Notes: generated from the sequence alone by a model not told the origin. DNA of 64,000 nucleotides from Sinorhizobium sp. BG8 (GCF_016864555.1 NZ_CP044012.1:492501-556500), one strand, 5' to 3'. Shown: positions 28,824-39,030, counted from the stretch's first letter. Numbers and translations are program-made.

Positions 28824-29543
28824 TTACCAGAGATAGAAGAATGCGAAGATGAACACCCAGACCAGATCGACGAAGTGCCAGTAGAGGCCGGTGATCTCGA
28901 CGATTTCGTAGTTGCCCTTGCGGCTGGTGAAGAAACCTCGGCGTCCGGTGTCGAAGTCGCCTCGCCAGACCTTGCGTGCGATGATCAAGAGGAAGATCAC
29001 GCCGATGGTCACGTGCGTGCCGTGAAAGCCGGTGATCATGAAGAACGCAGAGCCGAACTGGGCCGCACCCCACGGATTTTCCCAGGGCCTCACCCCTTCT
29101 GTGATCAGCTTCGTCCACTCGAATGCCTGCATGCCCACGAAGGTCGCCCCGAACAGCGCGGTCACCAGCATCAGGATTGCCGTCTTGCGGCGGTCACGCC
29201 GATACCCATAGTTGACGGCCATCGCCATGGTGCCGCTGCTCGATATGAGGACGAAGGTCATGATGGCGATGAGGATCAGCGGGATCTCGTGTCCGCCGAT
29301 GGTCAGCGCAAAAACCTCGCTCGGGTTGGGCCAGGGAACGGTCGTTGACATGCGAGCGGTCATGTAGGCCAGCAGGAAGCATCCGAAGACGAAGGTGTCG
29401 CTGAGGAGAAAGATCCACATCATGGCCTTTCCCCAGGAGACGTTCTTGAATGTCCTTTGGTCGGACGCCCAGTCCGCGGCAAAACCTGCAAGTCCCCCGG
29501 GTCCGGCCGGCTGATCCCTGTGTATCGAGGCGGGCTGTGACAT
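28824..29543 (-). CDS. Haem-copper oxidase subunit III (second copy)
   Basis: The 239-residue protein has six predicted membrane segments, with the subunit III motifs MWIFLLSDTFVFGCFLLAYM, FHGTHVTIGVIFLL and EITGLYWHFVDLVWVFIFAF. The start MSQPASIH at 29543 is preferred; the 19 extra codons upstream overlap the previous gene's end region. It follows another subunit III gene at 29555, so the operon has two subunit III proteins, as in the alternative coxMNOP oxidase of Bradyrhizobium (known for that genus). Confidence 0.87.
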   Translation of the reverse strand: MSQPASIHRDQPAGPGGLAGFAADWASDQRTFKNVSWGKAMMWIFLLSDTFVFGCFLLAYMTARMSTTVPWPNPSEVFALTIGGHEIPLILIAIMTFVLISSSGTMAMAVNYGYRRDRRKTAILMLVTALFGATFVGMQAFEWTKLITEGVRPWENPWGAAQFGSAFFMITGFHGTHVTIGVIFLLIIARKVWRGDFDTGRRGFFTSRKGNYEIVEITGLYWHFVDLVWVFIFAFFYLW

Positions 29544-29554
29544 CCTGCAACTCC

Positions 29555-30261
29555 CTAGGTGAGCAACTGCCGGCAGAGGTCGGCGAAGTCGTTGGCCCAT
29601 CCGGCGAAAAGCGCGAAAAGGATGAGCCAGACGATGAGCATGAAATGCCAGTAGATTGCGCAGAGATCGACGCTTTGGCGTAACAATCCGGGGATTGAGC
29701 GCGTGAAAAACGATCTTGCCGTGGTCCGGCCGAGCACCAGAAGCCCACCGAGAATGTGAATGCCGTGCAGACCGGTCAGCATGTAGAAGAAGCTGTTGGC
29801 GGGGTTTGCCGCAAGCCCATAGCCAGCCGCCACGAGTTCACGCCATGCCTGAATCTGCCCCACGAGAAAGAGGATGGCGAACAACAGGCCCACGCCGAGG
29901 GACTGGCGCATGCCTTGCAAATGGTTCCGGCCCGCTTCGATCTTCGCCCATTGCAGGCAGGCGCTGCTGGCGACAAGCACGGCTGTGTTCACCCATAGCA
30001 GGCGCGGGACGGGAACCGCCCACCAGTCCGACGACGCCATGCGCATGAAATAGGCGCTGATCGCAAGACTGAAGAGCGCGCCGACCACTCCCAGGAAGAC
30101 GAAGAGGCCGATCCTGACGGGAGCAACGGGCGGCCGCTCGTGGACCGGTCCCGCATGTGCTGTCTCCGCCTCAAGCCAGGGCTTCGACAAGAGTCGCTGG
30201 CCTGCCAGCCACCAGAGCATGACCAGGCCGACCCCGCGAGAAACAGCAGCATGACCTGCAT
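29555..30261 (-). pseudogene. Haem-copper oxidase subunit III (first copy), frameshifted near codon 10
   Basis: The main frame (from an internal ATG at 30220) encodes about 221 residues with the subunit III motifs GLHGIHILGGLLVLG and CAIYWHFMLIVWLILFALF. The natural start is upstream: ATG at 30261 shares its A with the coxA stop as TGATG and gives MQVMLLFLAG, the expected first residues. That frame then runs off after the G run. A run of four Gs on the minus strand (cccc at 30232-30235) is one base short; a fifth G would join MQVMLLFLAG to VGLVMLWWLAGQRLL. The internal ATG at 30220 could give a protein lacking the start of the first helix. It lies between coxA and the second subunit III gene. 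Confidence 0.75.
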
Positions 30262-32035
30262 CAGATTGCCTCCCTCGTCACGCCGCCGGCGGAAGGCTGG
30301 TTCTGCGGAATGAAATCCTCCGCGGCACCGGGGACGCTGTAGTCATAGGCCCAGCGATAGACCACCGGGAGTTCCTTCCCCCAGTTGCCGTGGGCCGGTG
30401 GCGTCTGTGGCGTCTGCCATTCGAGTGTCGTCGCGCGCCAGGGGTTGCCACCCGCCGGCCGGCCCCTGCGCAGGCTCCAGACCAGATTGAACAGGAACAC
30501 GATCTGCGCCACGCCGACGATGAGCGCCATGACGGTGATGAAAACGTTCAGCGTGTGGGCGGATTCGGGAACGAACGAGGTCTCGCCGATCTCATAGTAG
30601 CGCCGGGGAATGCCCAGCAGTCCCAGATAGTGCATCGGGAAAAAGATCGCGTAGGCACCGAGGAACGTGACCCAGAAGTGGAAATGCCCAAGCGCCTCGT
30701 TCAGCATCCGCCCGGTGACCTTCGGATACCAGTGATAGATGGCCCCAAAGATCACGAGTATGGGCGCCACGCCCATGACCATGTGGAAATGCGCGACGAC
30801 GAACATCGTGTCGGACAACGGCACGTCGACCACAACGTTACCGAGGAACAGGCCAGTGAGGCCGCCGTTGACGAAAGTGACGATGAAGGCGAGCGCAAAC
30901 AACATGGGCAAGGTCAGGTGGATATCGCCGCGCCAGAGCGTGAGAACCCAATTGTAGACCTTGATGGCTGTGGGGATTGCGATAATGAGCGTGGTCGTCG
31001 CGAAGAAGAAGCCGAAGGCCGGGTTCATTCCGCTTACATACATGTGGTGTGCCCAGACGACGAAGCTCAACGCGCCGATGATCACGATCGCCCAGACCAT
31101 CATGCGATAGCCGAAGATGTTCTTGCGGGCGTGAGTGCTGATCAGGTCGGAGACGATGCCGAAAGCGGGCAGCGCGACGATGTAGACCTCGGGATGGCCG
31201 AAGAACCAGAAAAGGTGCTGGAACAGGATCGGACTGCCGCCGACATGCTGCAGCTGCTGCCCCATCTCGACGATCGCCGGCATGAAGAAGCTCGTGCCGA
31301 GCAGGCGGTCGAACAGCATCATGACAGCCGCGACGAAGAGCGCGGGAAAAGCCAGAAGGGCCATGACAGTCGCAGTGAAGATGCCCCACACGGTTAACGG
31401 CATGCGCATAAGCGTCATGCCGCGCGCACGTCCCTGCAGCACCGTTACCACATAGTTCAGGCCGCCCATGGTGAAGCCAATGATGAAGAGGATGAGCGAC
31501 GACAGCATGATGATGATGCCCCAGTCGCTGCCTCCCGGCGTTCCCGAGAGAATGGCCTGTGGCGGATAGAGCGTCCATCCGGCACCGGTCGGTCCGCCCG
31601 GCGCGAAGAAGCCCGTCACGAGCACGAGAACCGCGAGAAGGTAGATCCAGTAGCTCAGCATGTTGGCATAGGGGAACACCATGTCCCGCGCGCCGAGCAT
31701 CAGCGGGATCAGATAGTTTCCGAAGCCCCGAGAAACAGTGCAGTCAGCAGGTAGATCACCATGATCATGCCGTGCATGGTGATGAACTGGTAGTAATGGT
31801 CGGCGTCGATGAATTCGAGATAGCCCGGGAATGCGAGTTGCATTCGCATCAGCCACGACAGGACCAGCGCCACGAAGCCGATCGCCATTGCCGTCACGGA
31901 ATACTGTACCGCGATGGTCTTCGCATCCTGACTGAAGACATAGCGCGTCCACCAGCTCTTCGGATGATAGAGTTCCACGTCCTCGACTTCGGCGGGCCGG
32001 ATGACCTCGCCGGCGCCGGATCGAATGTCGACCAT
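30261..32035 (-). pseudogene. coxA: Cytochrome c oxidase subunit I, frameshifted
   Basis: Subunit I carries haem a and the haem a3-CuB site and reduces oxygen to water. The first frame from ATG 32035 (ribosome site GGGAGG) encodes about 105 residues, including YQFITMHGMIMVIYLLTALF with the low-spin haem histidine. It then ends in a stop at 31709. The remainder, FGNYLIPLMLGARDMVFPYA onward, is in another frame and has FFGHPEVYIVALPAFG (CuB His-Tyr), VVWAHHMYVSGMNP and VVAHFHMVMG (haem ligands). The two meet at a run of four Gs (cccc at 31726-31729 on the plus strand) that is one base short of LFLGGFGNYLI. The intact length would be about 590 residues. It is either an assembly error or an inactive oxidase. 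Confidence 0.85.
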
Positions 32036-32087
32036 GATCGACCTCCCTGTTCCTCCCGATGCACTGCCATTTCAAAGATGGACGGCC

Positions 32088-32903
32088 TCAGTTGGCCGCC
32101 TGTTCCTGCGAGGCCACCTGCAGTTGCTCGAATGTCTGCTGCTGCGCAAGCCAGGCCTGATAGTCCTCCTCGGTGTCGACCACCACGGTTCCACGCATTT
32201 GCGAGTGCCCCACCCCACACATCTCGGCACACAGGATGTCGAACGTCCCCGTCCGTGTCGGCGTGAACCAGAAATAGGTCACCATGCCGGGGATCATGTC
32301 CATCTTCGCGCGGAATTCCGGCACGTAGAAATCATGCAGGACATCGATCGAGCGAAGCAGGACGCGAACCGGTTTTCCGACGGGAAGATGCAGCTCTCCC
32401 CCTTCGACGACGACGTCGTCGAGGCCGGAGGAGTCGCTCTTGCTGACACCGAGCGAGTTTTCCGCGGAGATCTCGCTGGTAGCCGCGTGCCCCAGCTTTC
32501 CGTCGGCGCCAGGCAGACGGAAACTCCAGAGCCACTGCTGCGAAACAACCTCCACAGGTGTCGCCTCGTTCGGAACGGTCACGAACTGGTGCCAGACAAC
32601 CAGGCCGGGCGCCAGCATGGCCGCTACGCCCACCGCCGTTCCGCCCGCAAGAATCCACTCGAGACGCCGGTTCTCGGGCTCATAGGCGGCGACGTTTCCC
32701 GGGCGATGCCGGAACCGCATCACGCAGTATGCCATGAAGGAAACGACGGCCACGAACACAATGCCGGTGATCCAGAAGGTGATGACCAGCGTGCTGTCGA
32801 TGTAGCCCCAGTTGGACGCAATCGGCGTCCACCACCAAGGGCTGACGAGGTGGAAAACCACCGAGCCGACTACCAGCAATACGAGAATCAGCACCACGGC
32901 CAT
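32088..32903 (-). CDS. coxB: Cytochrome c oxidase subunit II
   Basis: The 271-residue protein has two N-terminal membrane helices (residues about 1-20 and 38-60) and a periplasmic cupredoxin domain. The CuA ligands are visible: His in VLHDFYVPEFRAK and Cys/Glu/Cys/His/Met in CAEMCGVGHSQMRG (about residues 228-241). There is no CXXCH motif, so unlike CoxM of Bradyrhizobium it carries no fused haem c; a separate cytochrome c gene lies upstream. The start at 32903 follows GGGAGGGACAGGAA; the longer frame to 32939 lacks such a site. Subunit I is next, 52 nt on. Confidence 0.92.
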   Translation of the reverse strand: MAVVLILVLLVVGSVVFHLVSPWWWTPIASNWGYIDSTLVITFWITGIVFVAVVSFMAYCVMRFRHRPGNVAAYEPENRRLEWILAGGTAVGVAAMLAPGLVVWHQFVTVPNEATPVEVVSQQWLWSFRLPGADGKLGHAATSEISAENSLGVSKSDSSGLDDVVVEGGELHLPVGKPVRVLLRSIDVLHDFYVPEFRAKMDMIPGMVTYFWFTPTRTGTFDILCAEMCGVGHSQMRGTVVVDTEEDYQAWLAQQQTFEQLQVASQEQAAN

Positions 32904-33100
32904 TTCCTGTCCCTCCCTGAGCCATCCGGCTGTGGACATGAAACTGCAGACTGCGAAATTCCGACTTCATTCTCTCACAATCAATGATTCCGGGCAATTA
33001 CGCCTATCGAGGCTGTGTATTTCGCCGGCTGCCCGCCGCGGCGAGCCGTATTTCACGCCCCGGTGCCCGATGCGCCATCGAACACCTGACCTGTCACGAT

Positions 33101-33484
33101 CTACTTGGAATACTGCTTCAGGTAGGCAAGGAGATTGGTGATGTCGTCGTCGTTCTTGATGCCGGCAAAGGCCATCTTCGTACCCTTCACCTTGGCTCTC
33201 GGACTGTGCAGATAGTCCCGGAGCGACGCATCGTCCCAGACGAGCCCGCCCTCACCCGCTTCCTTCATCGCCGAGGAATAGTTGAAATCCGGATGGGTAC
33301 CGGCCTTCCGTCCGAAGACCCCGTTCAAGGACGGGCCGACCTTGTTCTTGTCGGTATCGGCCACATGGCAGGCGGAACACTTCTTGAAGACGGTTGCACC
33401 CGCAGTTGCATCTCCCTCCTGCGCGGCGACGCTGGACGCAAAAGGCGTGGCAAGACAGCAGAACAGCAAAACACGGTACCGCAT
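33101..33484 (-). CDS. Periplasmic class I cytochrome c
   Basis: A 127-residue exported protein: a signal peptide (VLLFCCLATPFASSVAAQ) followed by one haem-binding site, FKKCSACHVADTDKNKVGPS. The distal Met ligand is in KGTKMAFAGIKNDDD, as in cytochrome c2/c550. It probably donates electrons to the oxidase encoded immediately downstream (coxB, about 200 bp further). The start MRYRVLLF at 33484 places AAGGAGG 12 nt upstream; an in-frame ATG at 33496 would overlap that site. Confidence 0.88.
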   Translation of the reverse strand: MRYRVLLFCCLATPFASSVAAQEGDATAGATVFKKCSACHVADTDKNKVGPSLNGVFGRKAGTHPDFNYSSAMKEAGEGGLVWDDASLRDYLHSPRAKVKGTKMAFAGIKNDDDITNLLAYLKQYSK

Positions 33485-33642
33485 GGCGCGCCTCATCCTC
33501 CTTGAGATACGTCCAGAATGAAGATGTGCCGATCCGCGCACATGTCAATGCCGGGCGAGACCGGCGTTACAGATTTAACATTCCGCCGGCCCACGCCGAT
33601 CGAAGGCGGCAACAAAACGATACCGGCCTGCCTTCGCGAGCG

Positions 33643-36600
33643 TCAGACCACTAGGCCGAGTTCCCGCGTGGAATGTCGGGTCCGTTGCAGGAGGGCGATG
33701 GCGCCCTGCTCCTCGGCAATGGCGATGGCCGATTTCAGATCGGCGGTTATCGCTTCCCTCGGAGAAATACCCTGGGAACGAAGGACCGCGCGGCGGCGAT
33801 ACAGTTCGGCAAGCCAGTAGGTGTGTCCGGTTTCCTGCGCCTGCGCGATCGCCTCCGTCGCAATCTCGATGCCCGCTTCGTATCGGTGGGCGAGCCCGAG
33901 CATGGTCGCGTGCATGTAAAGGTAGATCGGCAGGTCGACGACAATTCCGAGTTCCCTCAGTTGCGAAAGCCCGTCACGGAACATGTCGTGGCCCATCACG
34001 AGATCCCCGCGATGCGCAAGCGCCCATCCGGCGAAAAGGCGTGACATGCCTGCAAGCGATTGCATCTCGTGCTCTTCCGCAAACTCGGACATTCGCTCGG
34101 AGAGATCGATGAGCCTGCGATGGTCGTCGCGGTAGAACGCGGAGACCGCCTCGATATCGAGTGAATACGCCTTGCTCGGCACATGGGATATCTCGTGAAC
34201 ATAGGCAACCATGCGCGACAGGGTCTCGTCGGAGGCTTTCCTCTGCCCGGTCAGCCACAGGGAAAGTGCCAGCTGCCCGAGAGCGGACACCTTGGCGTCG
34301 TGTCCGCCGAACACAGTCCGGCTGGCTTTCGCCGCCTTCGCATCATAGAGCGCCAGCCCCTCCCGGATCGCATCCTGCGTTTCCCTGTGCCGGCCCAGAT
34401 TGAAGTCGATCGACCAGATGCAGTGCCGGATCTGGAGCTTGATCTCCGTATCGACGACGCCCGCGAGCATTCCCGGCAGTTGCAGGGCCCGCTCGTGCCT
34501 GTCGCGGAAGTCCCGGCCTGCGAAGCACCACCTCCAATAGACCAGAAACCACTTCGGCTGGTCCTCCAACGGTTGGCGGCGAGCGACAGCCACACCGTCC
34601 TCGTAAAGTTTGCTGGTAGCAGGCGAATTGGCGCCGCCCGTTGCGGAAAGGACGGGGCCAAGAGCTATGAGCGCGGATAGCTGCAGCGTGTCCATCATGC
34701 TGCTCTGAGGCATCGTGGCGCAGAGGCTCAAGGCATGTTCGAGATGATGGCGGGACTCTATCATGGCCGATCGCCGTGCGAACTCGTCCCCCACGCCGAT
34801 CAGTAGCTCAGCCGCCTCTGCTGTGAGCCCGGCCTGTTCCGCATGGCCGGCAAGGGCAACGGAATCGATCCAGGGCGCGAGCATGCGATCCCGACTGACG
34901 GCAAGAAAGAGCCGGCGATGGAACAACTGCTGCTGCTTTTGCGGCATGCCGCCATAGATCACTTCGCGGAGCAACGTATGGCGAAAACCGTAGGCCACGC
35001 TTCCCGGCGTTCTCGTTCGCACGAGAAACCCAGCCTCCACCAACGTCTCCACAGCGCGCGCAAGGGACTTCCTGCCACTGTCGGGCAAGAGGATCCTGAG
35101 CAACGGGAGAGTGGTTTGCGAACCCGCGACCGTACAGGCGCTCGCGACAGTCCTCGCCGTACCCCCTAGATGGGACAGCCTTGCCTCGAGCATTGCGTCG
35201 AAGTCCGCGCGGTGCGACACCGCTGCCCGATCGGGGACGTTCTCCGGTTTGGCGGCCAACCCGTCGGAAATCCACCTGCAGACTTCCTCCACGAAGAGCG
35301 GAACGCCCCCCGATATATGCTCCGCCATCTCGATAAGCTCGGGCCGTACCTTTCGGCGCTGCCCGATTCCCCGTGCGCGCATTGCCAGCCCTGCCTCCTC
35401 CAGGCTGAAAGGCTCAAGCGAAAGGCGGGTCGTGTGGGCAGCGTCCGACCGATCCATCTCGAATGCGGTTGGTGAGGTCATCACGATCAGGACCGGGAAG
35501 TGCCGTGCGACCCGTATCGCTTCGAAGAGCAGGTCCTTCGATGTCCGGTCGAGCCAGTGAACATCTTCAACCGCAAGGACCAGCGGTCCTGTCGCGCACA
35601 ACAGCTGGAGCGCCCCGGTGACGGCGCGCAAGGCCCTCATCCGGATCGCCAAGGGGCTTATGTCCGAGAAAGTCGGCTCTGCATCCCTCGCTCCCAGGAG
35701 ATGGGCGAAAAGGTCTACGATCTCTGCATCGCGAATGCCGTGGTGTTCGAACAGTCTCGCCACCACGGCTGCGGGGATCTGCAAGGTGTCTCCCTCATCC
35801 GTCGCGCTAGAGGGAAGGCTGGAAACAAATGGATGCAGAGGTGAAAGCAGCCCTTCGGGCTGGGATTGAAACAAAAGGAATTTCGATTGCTTTTCGCGCG
35901 TGAGCCGGCGCACCTCGCGCAACAGCCGGGACTTGCCGATACCCGGCTCGCCTTCGATACAGAGCACCTCACCGCGCCCGGCGCGGACGCTGTCCCAAAT
36001 GGCAGCGATCTTCTGAAGCGCGGCCGCGCGGCCTATGAGATTTCCGCCACGCTTCCTGAACACGTGCGGCCGGTCGACCTTCTTGTGATGGTCCAGCGCG
36101 CGCCACACCCTTTCAGGCTGCTCGATGCCTTCCAGTGTCCGGGTTCCCTCGAAGACGAACGTGTACGAACGTCCCGCGAGCCGCCGGGATTCCTCGCACA
36201 CGAAGACACTGTCCGGTGGGACCGCGGCTTCAAGGCGGGAGGCGAGTGTCAGCGCCATGTCCGCATACCCCTGCGGCTTCGTATTCTCCCCGCGCCTGTC
36301 CGGCCCGAACTCAACGGAAGTAGCCACACCGACGCGGACGCTCAGATCGACATGGCCAGCATCGCGCCCCAGTCGTTTGCAGGCCTCCACGATCTTGAGA
36401 CCGGCGCGGATGGCAAGCGAGGCGGCATCGCCCGACCCTTGCTGCGCGGGAAAGACAGCGATACCGCCATCGCCCGACTCGGCCCGCAACACGCCCGAGC
36501 ACGATGCTATCGCCTCCTGCGCAACCCCCTGCACGGAGGCGACCAGTTCCTGGAAATCATCGATGTCGACGACATGCAGCAGATCCGTCGATCCCGCGAT

Positions 36601-36714
36601 ACCGTAGGACAGCGCCGTCACGGTGTGTGGTCGGCTACGCTCGTTCGATGACCGCGCTCTACGCCGCGCTGGATTCATCGATTGCGCCGACGCAACTCCC
36701 CCCTCGCGCTCCAT
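33643..36714 (-). CDS. AAA ATPase regulator with degenerate N-terminal cyclase-like domain
   Basis: A large cytoplasmic protein of about 1020 residues. Residues about 30-190 resemble a class III nucleotidyl cyclase domain, but the first metal-binding Asp is missing: SYGIAGSTDLL stands where FCDLVGST is usual. The second Asp is kept (SGDGGIAVF). The middle carries an AAA/STAND ATPase: Walker A EGEPGIGKSRLL and a Walker-B-like LVLAVEDVHWLDRTSKDLLF. The remaining 550 residues are helical TPR-like repeats. This layout is common in rhizobial signalling proteins of unknown targets. The start is uncertain: ATG 36714 or 36678 is more plausible than the open frame to 36903. Confidence 0.75.
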   Translation of the reverse strand: MEREGGVASAQSMNPARRRARSSNERSRPHTVTALSYGIAGSTDLLHVVDIDDFQELVASVQGVAQEAIASCSGVLRAESGDGGIAVFPAQQGSGDAASLAIRAGLKIVEACKRLGRDAGHVDLSVRVGVATSVEFGPDRRGENTKPQGYADMALTLASRLEAAVPPDSVFVCEESRRLAGRSYTFVFEGTRTLEGIEQPERVWRALDHHKKVDRPHVFRKRGGNLIGRAAALQKIAAIWDSVRAGRGEVLCIEGEPGIGKSRLLREVRRLTREKQSKFLLFQSQPEGLLSPLHPFVSSLPSSATDEGDTLQIPAAVVARLFEHHGIRDAEIVDLFAHLLGARDAEPTFSDISPLAIRMRALRAVTGALQLLCATGPLVLAVEDVHWLDRTSKDLLFEAIRVARHFPVLIVMTSPTAFEMDRSDAAHTTRLSLEPFSLEEAGLAMRARGIGQRRKVRPELIEMAEHISGGVPLFVEEVCRWISDGLAAKPENVPDRAAVSHRADFDAMLEARLSHLGGTARTVASACTVAGSQTTLPLLRILLPDSGRKSLARAVETLVEAGFLVRTRTPGSVAYGFRHTLLREVIYGGMPQKQQQLFHRRLFLAVSRDRMLAPWIDSVALAGHAEQAGLTAEAAELLIGVGDEFARRSAMIESRHHLEHALSLCATMPQSSMMDTLQLSALIALGPVLSATGGANSPATSKLYEDGVAVARRQPLEDQPKWFLVYWRWCFAGRDFRDRHERALQLPGMLAGVVDTEIKLQIRHCIWSIDFNLGRHRETQDAIREGLALYDAKAAKASRTVFGGHDAKVSALGQLALSLWLTGQRKASDETLSRMVAYVHEISHVPSKAYSLDIEAVSAFYRDDHRRLIDLSERMSEFAEEHEMQSLAGMSRLFAGWALAHRGDLVMGHDMFRDGLSQLRELGIVVDLPIYLYMHATMLGLAHRYEAGIEIATEAIAQAQETGHTYWLAELYRRRAVLRSQGISPREAITADLKSAIAIAEEQGAIALLQRTRHSTRELGLVV

Positions 36715-36984
36715 GAACCACCCCGCTAGTACGTGGTTTCCGGACTCTTTTCCCGCTGAAGGACCATAGCACAAAGATTTTCGATTCGCCGCCGGCACGT
36801 CGGCAGGGCAACCGCACACGGCCCCCAGCACCCAGCACGGGCCGTATTTTGATGGTGCCACGCTGCGGACACAGCAAGTTTGGCCGGAAATGCCAAATGC
36901 CAACTTTGCCCTCTCGCTAGACTGGCGAGCGGTCGGGTGCGGTGTCCCCGACGCGACGACTATGGGAGCCGGAGGAAAATCACC

Positions 36985-38988
36985 ATGTCATATTCACTCA
37001 GAAGAACGGGGCGCTTGCTCCTTGCCGCAGCCGCAATCGGTGCGGCGGGATGCGGTCCAGCATTGTCGCATCCGCTCGACGGTCTTTCGACCAAGGAGAT
37101 TTCGACCGTGGTCGAAATCCTGCAAGCCGAAGGAAAGACCGACAAGGAAAGCCGCTACCCCCTGATCGAGCTTCAGGAACCGCCTAAGGAGGCCGTGCTT
37201 TCCTGGAAGGAGGGAGATCCCGAGCAACGCCGTGCAGTGGTGAACGTGAAGACCGCCGCCGGCGTCTTCAAGGGAGAGGTCGACATTTCCGCGCGGAAGG
37301 TTCTTTCGTGGGAGCCTGCAGGCGGACAGCCGATGCTGCTGCTCGAGGAATTCCTCGGAGCGATGGATCTAGCGCTGAAGAACCCCACCTTCATAGCCGG
37401 GCTCGAGAAGCGCGGGCTGAAGCCGGAGCAGGTCTTCTGTCTGCCGCTGACCGCAGGCGCTTTCGGCGGGGCGGAAGAAGCCGGAAAGCGGCTGATGAAA
37501 GTGCCCTGCTACGTCAGCCCGACCGAGAGCAACTTCTACGCCAAGCCGATAGAAGGTCTCTTTGCCGTGGTCGACCTTAACGGCAAGGAGGTTGTCGAGG
37601 TCGTCGACGAGGGTGTCGTTCCGCTGCCCGAGGACGGGTGGGGCTACACGCAAGCCGAGCTATCGGCGAGGAAGGATGTCAAGCTGGCGCCAGCAATCAA
37701 GGCAGCAACCCTTTCCCAGCCAGACGGAGCGAACTTCACAGTCAACGGAAGCCTGGTCAATTGGGACATGTGGAGTTTCCGCTGGCGGGTCGACAAGCGC
37801 CCTGGCGTCGTCCTCTCCGAGATCCGGGCCAATGACGGCAGCGGCCCCCGCCAGGTGCTCTACCAGGCCAATCTTTCCGAGGTGTTCGTGCCCTACATGG
37901 ACCCGAGCGACGGCTGGTACTGGCGGACCTATATGGACAGCGGAGAATATGGCTTCGGCATTTTCCTCAGCCCGCTGACGGCCGGGGTGGATTGCCCGAA
38001 ATACGCGACGTTCCTCCCCGCGACAGTCCATGCTGACGACGGTTCGCCCGTCGAGATACCCAATGCGCTTTGCATATTCGAGCGCAATATCGGCGACCCC
38101 GCCTGGCGCCACTACGAGATATTCGCGCAGACGCCCCAGACCCCGCTCCCGGCTGAAGGCCGGCCGGCAACGGAACTCGTCGTGCGCTCTGCTTCGGAGG
38201 TCGGCAATTACGACTACCTTCTCGACTACGCGTTCCAGCAGAACGGGATGATACGGGTCATGGTTGGAGCGACCGGTCTTGACGCGGTGAAGGGTGTCGC
38301 TTCGAAGTCGATGAAGGATGCAACAGCCGCCGCCGACACCAGGTACGGGACGCTGATCGCCCCGAACCTGGTGGCGCCGAACCACGACCATTTCTTCAAC
38401 TTCCGCTTCGACTTCGACATCGACGGGCAGAAGAACATGTTCGCCCGCACTGCGCTCGTGGCGGGCAAGTCGCCCGAAGGGACACCGCGCCGCTCCTTCT
38501 GGGAAACGAAGGACGAGATGCCGATGACCGAGATGGAGGGGCGCTACAAGGTCAATCCGGCGACACCTGCGATGTATCACGTGATGAACATGGGAAAGGA
38601 AACGAAGCTCGGCCATCATCCGGCCTACATGATCCTGCCGGAAAACAGCGTCGCCTACTCGCCTCTCGACGTTGAGAACGATCCTCCGGCACGCCGCAAC
38701 GCCTACATCGAATACACCTTCTGGAACACGCCCTATGATCCGAAGGAACGCTACGCGGGCGGCGAATATGCCTTCCAGAGCGACGGCTCCGACAGCCTCC
38801 CCGCCTGGGTCAAGAAGGATCGAAGCATCCACGACACCGATATCGTGACCTGGTACACGATGGGGTTCCACCATGTGCCGCACATGGAGGACTGGCCGGT
38901 GATGTCGACAATGTGGAAGGGGATCACGCTGATGCCCTACAATTTCTTCGACCACAATCCGTCAATCGGGATACGCAATCCTTCGTGA
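36985..38988 (+). CDS. Copper-containing primary-amine oxidase
   Basis: A 667-residue exported enzyme that oxidises primary amines to aldehydes, releasing hydrogen peroxide and ammonia. An N-terminal signal (LLLAAAAIGAAGCG) may be a lipoprotein signal with a weak lipobox before Cys23. The topaquinone tyrosine is in VGNYDY (Y409), the catalytic base is D318 in YMDSGEYGFG, and copper ligands are H467 and H469 in NHDHF plus H630 in FHHVPHMEDWP. The ATG at 36985 follows GGAGGAAAATCACC. It is divergent from the AAA/cyclase gene. A convergent AraC regulator at 39031 may control it. A second copy is at the right edge of the window. Confidence 0.92.
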   Translation: MSYSLRRTGRLLLAAAAIGAAGCGPALSHPLDGLSTKEISTVVEILQAEGKTDKESRYPLIELQEPPKEAVLSWKEGDPEQRRAVVNVKTAAGVFKGEVDISARKVLSWEPAGGQPMLLLEEFLGAMDLALKNPTFIAGLEKRGLKPEQVFCLPLTAGAFGGAEEAGKRLMKVPCYVSPTESNFYAKPIEGLFAVVDLNGKEVVEVVDEGVVPLPEDGWGYTQAELSARKDVKLAPAIKAATLSQPDGANFTVNGSLVNWDMWSFRWRVDKRPGVVLSEIRANDGSGPRQVLYQANLSEVFVPYMDPSDGWYWRTYMDSGEYGFGIFLSPLTAGVDCPKYATFLPATVHADDGSPVEIPNALCIFERNIGDPAWRHYEIFAQTPQTPLPAEGRPATELVVRSASEVGNYDYLLDYAFQQNGMIRVMVGATGLDAVKGVASKSMKDATAAADTRYGTLIAPNLVAPNHDHFFNFRFDFDIDGQKNMFARTALVAGKSPEGTPRRSFWETKDEMPMTEMEGRYKVNPATPAMYHVMNMGKETKLGHHPAYMILPENSVAYSPLDVENDPPARRNAYIEYTFWNTPYDPKERYAGGEYAFQSDGSDSLPAWVKKDRSIHDTDIVTWYTMGFHHVPHMEDWPVMSTMWKGITLMPYNFFDHNPSIGIRNPS

Positions 38989-39004
38989 TCCCGCATGTAA
39001 TCGA

Positions 39005-39029
39005 CAGGCCGGCGAAATTTGCCGGCCTG
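39005..39029. terminator. Bidirectional hairpin between amine oxidase and araC-type gene
   Basis: A 9 bp stem, CAGGCCGGC / GCCGGCCTG, with a GAAATTT loop, lies between two convergent genes (stop codons at 38988 and 39031). It can terminate both. Confidence 0.7.
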
Positions 39030-39030
39030 C

